Part shown: one piece after another, positions 1-4,468 of the stretch | Position numbering within the stretch: the first letter of the stretch is position 1 | Layout of the letters: each line of letters begins with the position of its first letter | NCBI GenBank assembly: GCA_021736285.1 | Contig: JAIPGE010000063.1 | Coordinates: forward strand, 1-7,909 | Source: Candidatus Izemoplasma sp. | GTDB taxonomy: Bacteria > Bacillota_I > Bacilli_A > Izemoplasmatales > Izemoplasmataceae | Direction of reading: 5' to 3' | DNA length: 7,909 nt | The notes under the pieces: model-generated | Seen by the model: the letters and a program-made list of their open reading frames with translations, nothing else | What the model was told of the DNA's origin: nothing | The model's database searches: none | Made by a program: the position numbers and the translations under genes

Positions 1-922
1 TAACAACATCGTCTGCACTTAACTCAGCATATTCTAGCGCTTTTTCATAAACCGCTTCGGTTTGTGAAGGATTTACTTGGTAAAATGATCGATGTGAGAT
101 TTTAAAGGAGACCCCATTGATTTCATCTCTAATATAATCTTCACCATAAATTATTTTACTTTTCTTGCCTAAAACGATATTGGTGTCTTTGTTATTAACA
201 TTATGTATCACTGAGACAATTTCATCATATCGGTTTGTCAATTTTTCTAAAATAATATCTTTTTTAGGTAATTGTTTGGTAAACGTCACAATTGTCACTG
301 AAATATCATTAAACTTATAAGAATTACGAATCATCACATGTCGAACAACACCTGTTTGATTGTTTTCGTTATATGCGGGGACATTTAATTCTTCAAACAC
401 ATTTTTAAGATATCGAATAATGTCCGAAGTGATTTTTGGTGCAATCGAACACTTTTTCATATCAATAATATCATGGGTCCGTTTTCGGTATAAGCCAGAT
501 ATCATTTTTCCATCGCGTTCTCCATATGGGACAATTGTTTTATTTCGGTAATAATACGGATTAAGCATACCTTCTGTATCTTTAACTTCTGTTTCAATTT
601 TTCCTAGTTTCAGCAATGTATCTTTAACTCTAAATTGCTTGAAATCAAGTTGCATTTGATAATCCATATGCATTAAATTGCAGCCACCACATTCAGCAAA
701 ATGATCACATATTGGTTCTTTTCGAAATGGTGATTTGTGTGTTACATTAATGAGACGGCCAAATCCAAAACTTTTGTTTACTTTGGTGATTTTAATTTCT
801 GCTTTTTCACCTTTTAACGCTTTTTCAACAAAAATAGGAAAGCCATCTATTTTACAAACACCCATACCGTCATGTGTCATATCGATAAATTGTACATCAT
901 AATATTCATTTTTACTAACCAC
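1..922 (-). CDS. rlmD: 23S rRNA (uracil-C5)-methyltransferase, RlmD/RlmCD (RumA) type, 3' end outside window
   Basis: This is the 5' part of a gene running off the left edge: 307 codons are visible, about two thirds of the roughly 450-460 residues usual for the family. The enzyme transfers a methyl group from S-adenosylmethionine to C5 of uridines in 23S rRNA; Gram-positive members often modify both U747 and U1939 (RlmCD). Residues 1-60 look like a TRAM RNA-binding domain. The 4Fe-4S ligands are visible as C72-x5-C78-G-G-C81 and C158 (KKCSI). The SAM-site entry motif SFYQVNPSQTE lies at 279-289. The SAM-binding glycine loop and the catalytic Cys lie beyond the edge. The start is GTG at 922, chosen because AGAGGTG (928-934) sits 5 nt upstream and the TRAM domain begins straight after. 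It has its own extended -10 promoter, downstream of the terminator of the SHOCT-like operon. The family call is firm; whether it modifies one or two sites cannot be told. Confidence 0.93.
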   Translation of the reverse strand, partial: MVSKNEYYDVQFIDMTHDGMGVCKIDGFPIFVEKALKGEKAEIKITKVNKSFGFGRLINVTHKSPFRKEPICDHFAECGGCNLMHMDYQMQLDFKQFRVKDTLLKLGKIETEVKDTEGMLNPYYYRNKTIVPYGERDGKMISGLYRKRTHDIIDMKKCSIAPKITSDIIRYLKNVFEELNVPAYNENNQTGVVRHVMIRNSYKFNDISVTIVTFTKQLPKKDIILEKLTNRYDEIVSVIHNVNNKDTNIVLGKKSKIIYGEDYIRDEINGVSFKISHRSFYQVNPSQTEAVYEKALEYAELSADDVV

Positions 923-953
923 GTTGTCACCTCTAATATTCGCCTTCTTTACT

Positions 954-983
954 ATTATAACACACTTTCTTAAAAAGTAATAA
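954..983 (-). promoter_or_regulatory. Promoter of rlmD (extended -10)
   Basis: On the minus strand TATAAT lies at 959-954, preceded by TGT (962-960), giving the extended -10 form TGnTATAAT. No good -35 is present; the best is TTATTA (983-978, 18 bp spacer). Predicted start of transcription is near 947, leaving a leader of about 25 nt that holds the AGAGGTG ribosome site. Prediction from consensus only. Confidence 0.6.
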
Positions 984-989
984 TTTCAT

Positions 990-1019
990 GTAAAAAGGGC
1001 TTTGTTAAGCCCTTTTTAC
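990..1019 (-). terminator. Rho-independent terminator of the SHOCT-like/DUF2089 operon
   Basis: A near-perfect hairpin has a 13-bp stem (arms around AAAAAGGGCTT and AAGCCCTTTTT) and a four-base loop. The 3' arm ends in a T run on either strand. It begins 9 nt after the stop codon of the minus-strand gene at 1028-1393, so that operon is its obvious client. It also insulates rlmD, whose promoter lies just downstream. Confidence 0.85.
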
Positions 1020-1027
1020 AAATCGTG

Positions 1028-1393
1028 TTATTCGATGATAATCTCTACCGTATCGCCATCAGCTGATTCGATATCAACTATTTTCCCAAGTGTTCCACTT
1101 TCAATCATTTTTAAAATCATGTCAATATCTAAGTCTAAGTCATCAATTTTATCCATTTTCATAAAGCCTTTGCCATTGCGGAGAGCAACTTTAGCAAATT
1201 CTACAGGAATCTGTACATTCACTTTATCACCGTCTTTACTTAAAACTTTGATTCGAAACATCTTAAATGCTTCTTTGTGAGGTGTCATCTTTGTATTTTC
1301 ACCAGTGTCTAAAGCTTTTAATAAGTCTGCGCCTTCTGCTGCGGTAATTTGTTTCTTTTCAATCATTTCTAAAATTCTCATACGATCATCCAT
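1028..1393 (-). CDS. SHOCT-like domain protein (YvlB/LiaX N-terminal-like), third gene of DUF2089 operon
   Basis: A 121-residue protein of unknown function. Residues 4-28 form a short two-helix SHOCT-like module (RILEMIEKKQITAAEGADLL) of the kind found at the N-terminus of Bacillus YvlB and enterococcal LiaX and at the C-terminus of DUF2089 proteins. A polar linker (29-43) follows, then a domain with a beta strand (46-61), the segment IPVEFAKVALRNG (62-74), an acidic helix (82-98) and a final strand pair ending TVEIIIE. No signal peptide or membrane segment is seen, so it is probably cytoplasmic. It aligns along its length with the product of 1919-2275, and the two are paralogues. The start at 1393 follows AGAAAGGAG (1401-1409). 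It is 156 nt from the upstream gene, a gap with its own candidate promoter and operator, so it may be expressed partly apart from its neighbours. In related families such proteins are linked to cell-envelope stress, but no function is shown here. Confidence 0.85.
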   Translation of the reverse strand: MDDRMRILEMIEKKQITAAEGADLLKALDTGENTKMTPHKEAFKMFRIKVLSKDGDKVNVQIPVEFAKVALRNGKGFMKMDKIDDLDLDIDMILKMIESGTLGKIVDIESADGDTVEIIIE

Positions 1394-1452
1394 TGTCCTA
1401 CTCCTTTCTAAAATTCATATTTATCTCATTTTTTTGTATTTTTTATTTTTAC

Positions 1453-1473
1453 AGTTACAGTCAACTAGTAACT
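1453..1473. repeat. Inverted repeat, operator candidate upstream of second SHOCT-like gene
   Basis: Two perfect 6-bp arms, AGTTAC (1453-1458) and GTAACT (1468-1473), are separated by 9 bp, a centre-to-centre distance of 15 bp. The spacer holds TTGACT on the minus strand (1464-1459), a possible -35 element for the gene at 1028-1393, although no good -10 follows it. The placement fits a repressor or activator site, but a 6-bp inverted repeat can arise by chance. Confidence 0.4.
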
Positions 1474-1513
1474 TATGTTTCTCTCGTACTAATTGATAAT
1501 CAACAACTAGGTT

Positions 1514-1542
1514 ATCATGTACATACATACACATATTATCAA
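1514..1542 (-). promoter_or_regulatory. Candidate internal promoter for the second SHOCT-like gene
   Basis: On the minus strand TTGATA (1542-1537) is followed after exactly 17 bp by CATGAT (1519-1514), five and four of six consensus matches. It begins 7 nt after the DUF2089 gene stop codon. It would give a leader of about 115 nt that includes the palindrome TTGATAATCAA (1493-1503) and the inverted repeat at 1453-1473. AT-rich DNA gives many such matches, so this is moderate evidence. Confidence 0.4.
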
Positions 1543-1549
1543 CTCCAGT

Positions 1550-1906
1550 CTATTTTAATAATTTCGCAGCTTCTTTAGCGGTGATTTCTCCATTTTCTAA
1601 CTTTTTGAAAATATCGTCTTTGTGTACTTTTTCATCATCTGTTACTTCATATCCTAAATGAACAATAACCTCATCTAAATTTTTCTTAACTGTTGGATAT
1701 GAAATTCCCAATTCTTTTTCTATTTGTTTAATATTTCCACGATTTTTAATAAAGACTTCAATGAAGTATAAATCCTCTTTTGACAAATGATTAAACTTTG
1801 ATAGTTTAAAACTACCAGAAACTTCCGTGTCACAACTTGTACAACTCAATTTACTTACAACTAATTCTCCGCCACATATAGGGCATTCACCAATAACATT
1901 ATTCAT
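1550..1906 (-). CDS. DUF2089 family zinc-ribbon/HTH transcriptional regulator
   Basis: A 118-residue protein of the DUF2089 family, about the usual length. It begins with a zinc ribbon, C8-P-I-C11 and C22-T-S-C25, where the family signature is CPxCGGxL. A middle region, LSKEDLYFIEVFIKNRGN (41-58), leads into a helix-turn-helix around 58-85 with the typical core GISYPTVKKNLDEVI. The C-terminal 23 residues (96-118, DDIFKKLENGEITAKEAAKLL) form the SHOCT-like module also seen at the N-terminus of both neighbours. The likely role is a cytoplasmic DNA-binding regulator of its own operon; the targets are not known. The start at 1906 is set by AGGAGGA (1914-1920), which overlaps the stop codon of the upstream gene, so translation of the two is probably linked. 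The stop is TAG at 1552-1550. Confidence 0.92.
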   Translation of the reverse strand: MNNVIGECPICGGELVVSKLSCTSCDTEVSGSFKLSKFNHLSKEDLYFIEVFIKNRGNIKQIEKELGISYPTVKKNLDEVIVHLGYEVTDDEKVHKDDIFKKLENGEITAKEAAKLLK

Positions 1907-1918
1907 ATTTTCTTCCTC

Positions 1919-2275
1919 CTATATTATTTTTATATCTACAACAGCTTCTTCAGATTCAACTTGTATCTTTGTATGCCTTGAATATTTTAAAAGTTGCATA
2001 ATTTGATCAAAATCAACATCTTCATCTTCTAATTTTGCAAACCGTTTACCAAGACGGAGTCCTAAACGGGCAAAAACCATTGGAATCGGTAAAGCAAATA
2101 AAATTTTTAAAAAAGTGTTAAGGCCTTTCGATTCATCTGGTACTTGAACATTCATTTTAATAAACGTTGCACGCTTGCCAGGTTTTGCTTTTTTTATAGG
2201 AAACAACTCATCAAATGCTTCTTCAGCCGATATGCTCCCCGATTCAATTTTCTCTAACACTTCATCATATTTCAT
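1919..2275 (-). CDS. SHOCT-like domain protein, first gene of DUF2089 operon
   Basis: A 118-residue protein of unknown function. Residues 4-24 are a SHOCT-like module (DEVLEKIESGSISAEEAFDEL). A basic linker (28-36) is followed by a strand (38-45) and a segment rich in hydrophobic and basic residues (52-79, including FALPIPMVFARLGLRLGKRF), which could form an amphipathic, membrane-touching or protein-binding helix. Then come an acidic helix (82-96) and a last strand pair, KIQVESEEAVVDIKI. The order of elements matches the product of 1028-1393, with shared spacing of P-x-x-FA[KR]-x-x-LR-x-G, an acidic D-rich helix and a VxI ending, so the two are paralogues flanking the regulator. The start at 2275 follows AAGGCGGTGA (2291-2282), one base off the ideal ribosome site. 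It is the first gene after the strongest consensus promoter in the window, and 12 nt separate it from the DUF2089 gene. Confidence 0.85.
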   Translation of the reverse strand: MKYDEVLEKIESGSISAEEAFDELFPIKKAKPGKRATFIKMNVQVPDESKGLNTFLKILFALPIPMVFARLGLRLGKRFAKLEDEDVDFDQIMQLLKYSRHTKIQVESEEAVVDIKII

Positions 2276-2293
2276 AATTTTTCACCGCCTTGT

Positions 2294-2316
2294 ATTGATT
2301 ATTTTAATATATCAAT
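2294..2316 (-). repeat. Inverted repeat / leader hairpin before the SHOCT-like operon
   Basis: Perfect arms ATTGAT (2294-2299) and ATCAAT (2311-2316) flank an 11-nt AT-rich centre. In the minus-strand transcript this can fold into a stem of about nine A-U pairs with one bulge. It lies just upstream of the ribosome site at 2282-2291 and downstream of the predicted transcript start. It could be a DNA operator, a 5' stabilising stem or chance in AT-rich DNA. Confidence 0.35.
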
Positions 2317-2415
2317 GAATATTCTTGACTACAACATAAGTCTACACGATATTTTTAATATTGTCAAGTATAAAAATTAATATTTTTAATATATTTATTA
2401 ATTATTTTAATATAT
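2298..2415. repeat. Four copies of an AT-rich motif across the operon control region
   Basis: The 15-mer ATTATTTTAATATAT occurs exactly at 2298-2312 and 2401-2415, and the related 13-mer ATATTTTTAATAT exactly at 2349-2361 and 2380-2392. Aligned on their shared AATAT, the copies are 51, 31 and 21 bp apart, close to whole helical turns. Two lie upstream of the -35, one in the -35/-10 spacer and one in the leader. They may be regulator or nucleoid-protein sites or part of an UP element. The low complexity limits confidence. Confidence 0.45.
2339..2367 (-). promoter_or_regulatory. Main promoter of the SHOCT-like/DUF2089 operon
   Basis: On the minus strand a perfect TTGACA -35 (2367-2362) is followed after 17 bp by TAGACT (2344-2339), four of six matches to TATAAT. 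Transcription should begin near 2332, giving a leader of about 57 nt. Upstream sequence (2368-2430) is almost pure A/T, as in an UP element. CTTGAC at 2324-2329 mirrors the GTCAAG that contains the -35 (2363-2368), so matching arms bracket the -10. Unlike the other main promoters here, it lacks a TGn extension. Confidence 0.75.
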
Positions 2416-2425
2416 ATTGTGATTA

Positions 2426-2451
2426 AAATAAAAAGAGGTGTTAAACCTCTT
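2426..2451 (-). terminator. Terminator of the protease/TPR-like operon, with the stop codon in its loop
   Basis: Arms AAGAGGT (2433-2439) and ACCTCTT (2445-2451) form a 7-bp stem with a 5-nt loop, followed on the minus strand by a T-rich tail (TTTATTTT). The TAA stop of the gene at 2441-3175 lies in the loop, so the 5' arm of the terminator is coding sequence (Glu-Glu-Val codons). Confidence 0.75.
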
Positions 2452-3175
2452 CATTTTTTGTGAACTTTTCCTTTAACTTTTTAAATTCTTCTGTATAAAA
2501 TAAAGGGTAGTCTTTTTCTAACATGAAATCAATTACAGCTAATGCATCTAGTTCATTATTAAGTTTTATGTAACAGACAGCTAAATAATATTCCATTTCA
2601 ACGATGTGAAGTCGCGTTTTTGTCTCTGGAATAATTAACATGAGCAATTCTTTTGCTTCATAATAATTCTCTTTGATCAAATGTTTAAACATTTCAATAC
2701 TTTGGCCAAGTGAAAACGTTCGATGTTTATTGTCTTCGATTGTATCTGCAAGTGTTGTTAGTGATTGTTCATCATTTTGATCATAGAATAGATGCATCTG
2801 GATAAATGTATCTACGCGGAACAAGGATTCATCCAAAGATTCACGCTTAAGTTGGTTTAACTGATAAATCTCCCTTGCTTCATCAATTTTATTTTGATAA
2901 ATGAGACCATACGCTTTATATAAAGGATAATACTTTTTTGCACGTTTTTTGACTTTGTTTTCAATATATTCCATATAAACCTCAGGATTTACAATTTTCT
3001 CTAAATATGGCAATGGCCGAATTTTAAAGAACAACCCATATATGATATAGCCTGCACTCATGATAACGATAATTGTAATGAGGATTGGTAAAGATTGTGT
3101 GAGGTCATAAACGACAACTAGCGACGCTAAAATTAAAATCTGAAATAAGTACAACTTAACGTTTTTACGCATCAT
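2441..3175 (-). CDS. Membrane-anchored TPR-like protein of unknown function, coupled to Ste24-type protease
   Basis: A 244-residue protein I do not recognise by family name. Two hydrophobic helices (about 8-23 and 29-50) form an N-terminal hairpin anchor. A basic stretch (74-82, KVKKRAKKY) then suggests that the rest lies in the cytoplasm. Residues 84-235 are alpha-helical with TPR-like spacing: AYGLIYQNKIDEAREIY (89-105), a helix pair near 160-182 (YYEAKELL) and YYLAVCYIKLNNELDALAVI (196-215). Such repeats usually bind partner proteins. The gene overlaps the protease stop codon: ATG at 3175 overlaps TGA by 3 nt, and a second ATG at 3172 overlaps it by one. AGAGGTG (3178-3184) is 2 nt from the first ATG and 5 nt from the second, so translation may really begin at 3172. 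Tight coupling suggests a partner, adaptor or regulator of the protease, but that is inference. Confidence 0.8.
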   Translation of the reverse strand: MMRKNVKLYLFQILILASLVVVYDLTQSLPILITIIVIMSAGYIIYGLFFKIRPLPYLEKIVNPEVYMEYIENKVKKRAKKYYPLYKAYGLIYQNKIDEAREIYQLNQLKRESLDESLFRVDTFIQMHLFYDQNDEQSLTTLADTIEDNKHRTFSLGQSIEMFKHLIKENYYEAKELLMLIIPETKTRLHIVEMEYYLAVCYIKLNNELDALAVIDFMLEKDYPLFYTEEFKKLKEKFTKNEEV

Positions 3176-4416
3176 TTCACCTCTAGAATAGCTCTGATAC
3201 GGTCTGCGGTTGGCGGATGTGAATAACGTAATTTAACATATAAAGGATGTGGTGTTAAATTAGCAAAATTCTCTCTAGTTAAAACTTTTAAGGCTTTGAT
3301 CATTGTGTCATGATTATATTTAATTGCTGCATACCCATCCGCTTGGTACTCATACTTTCGTGAAAGGCTCGCGGTAACTAAATCAATAACAATTGAAATT
3401 GGATCAATGAGAACCATAAATAAAATCAATGAAAAGCCAATATTAATCTCTTCAAACCCAAAGGCAGTACTAAACTCTGGAACACTTAGAACAACTAATA
3501 AAACACCCAGATAAAGTGATAAAATAAATGCCATTTGAATCATGTTGAAAATAATATGTTTATGCTTATTATGGCCTATTTCATGTGCCAGAACAGCAAC
3601 AATCTCTTCTTCTTCCATTTTATTAAGTAACGTATCAAATAAGACGATATTTTTAAATTTCCCAAATCCTGCAAAAAAAGCATTTAGCTTAGTTGAGCGT
3701 TTTGATGCGTCCATGATGCTAATTTTATTAATTTCATACCCAACACTTTCAGCAAACCCAATAATCTTATCTCTTAAACTATTTTCTTCAAGGGGCGTTA
3801 ATTTATTAAATAGTGGTACAAAAACTGGTACATATAAGATGTTAATCACAATAAATATTGCCAATAAACTTAGCCATGTGTAAAGGAAAAACGTCGTACC
3901 TGTAGGCATTTTTATATAAATAAATGCCACAAGATAGAGTAATCCTCCACCAAATATTATAGAAAGTATAAATCCTTTAATTTTATCGATAACAAACGTT
4001 TTTGTTGTTGTTTTATTAAATCCATATTTATCTTCAATTACAAATGTTTGATAGTAAGATAATGGGATACCGATTAGTTGTGTAATCAAAAAATAAGGTG
4101 CCATAAAAACTACGACTTGTAAGGGGATATTATTCGGAACAAGCGCCTCAGCCCAACCATTAAATAATACAAATCCGCCTGAAACAAGTAATAACAAGAA
4201 AACAAGTAGCGAAATTAATTTATTAATTTTTGAAAATCGATGATTTTCCATTGAATAAGCTTGCCAACGTTTATATTTCTTTTCATCATAAATATCGGAT
4301 ACTTCTTCAGGAATAGGCGCATCACGATGATCGTAATTTATCTTACTAAGCCACCAATCAAATATAAAGGAAGCCAGAATGATTCCATAAATAATCAGTT
4401 GTATTGTTAGTTCCAT
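3172..4416 (-). CDS. M48 family zinc metallopeptidase, Ste24/CAAX prenyl protease 1 type
   Basis: A 414-residue polytopic membrane protease of the Ste24 type, of normal family length. The N-terminal M48_N region holds hydrophobic segments near 4-22, 65-87, 98-120, 147-168 and 177-204. The zinc site is HEIGH at 278-282 (H278 and H282 bind zinc, E279 is the catalytic base). The third ligand is E356 in SRKYEYQADGYA (352-363), with the conserved D360. Other family marks are NAFFAGFGKFKNIVLFDTLL (245-264) and the C-terminal SHPPTADRIRAIL (399-411). Two further membrane segments lie near 290-312 and 326-348. In eukaryotes the family trims CAAX proteins. Bacteria generally lack prenylated substrates, so here membrane-protein quality control or peptide processing is more likely. 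The start at 4416 has GGAG 8 nt upstream. It has its own promoter and is first in a two-gene operon with the TPR-like gene. Confidence 0.95.
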   Translation of the reverse strand: MELTIQLIIYGIILASFIFDWWLSKINYDHRDAPIPEEVSDIYDEKKYKRWQAYSMENHRFSKINKLISLLVFLLLLVSGGFVLFNGWAEALVPNNIPLQVVVFMAPYFLITQLIGIPLSYYQTFVIEDKYGFNKTTTKTFVIDKIKGFILSIIFGGGLLYLVAFIYIKMPTGTTFFLYTWLSLLAIFIVINILYVPVFVPLFNKLTPLEENSLRDKIIGFAESVGYEINKISIMDASKRSTKLNAFFAGFGKFKNIVLFDTLLNKMEEEEIVAVLAHEIGHNKHKHIIFNMIQMAFILSLYLGVLLVVLSVPEFSTAFGFEEINIGFSLILFMVLIDPISIVIDLVTASLSRKYEYQADGYAAIKYNHDTMIKALKVLTRENFANLTPHPLYVKLRYSHPPTADRIRAILEVK

Positions 4417-4438
4417 TTTATCATCTCCAAATTATCTT

Positions 4439-4467
4439 ATTATATCATAAATGTGCTTTAATAACCA
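4439..4467 (-). promoter_or_regulatory. Promoter of the protease/TPR-like operon (extended -10)
   Basis: On the minus strand TGATATAAT (4447-4439) is a perfect extended -10. TGGTTA (4467-4462) is a weak -35 at 17 bp. Transcription should begin near 4432, about 16 nt before the ATG. The promoter fits between the uvrB stop (4469) and the protease start. No hairpin terminator is visible after uvrB, so read-through from uvrB is also possible. Confidence 0.7.
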
Positions 4468-4468
4468 C

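Noticed and set aside
360..551. Plus-strand open frame of 63 codons
   Set aside because: It is antisense to the well-supported rlmD gene and has no domain or ribosome site.
1511..1535. TGTA tandem repeats as a microsatellite or mobile-element scar
   Set aside because: Only about three imperfect units are present, with no flanking target duplication or transposase.
1002..1578. Small plus-strand open frames at 1002-1280, 1305-1496 and 1393-1578
   Set aside because: They are antisense to the SHOCT-like gene and its AT-rich leader, are of low complexity (Ser/Ile/Phe rich) and lack ribosome sites.
3542..3883. Open frame of 113 codons on the plus strand
   Set aside because: It lies wholly inside the protease gene on the other strand, with no ribosome site and no recognisable domain; the minus-strand frame has the zinc motifs.
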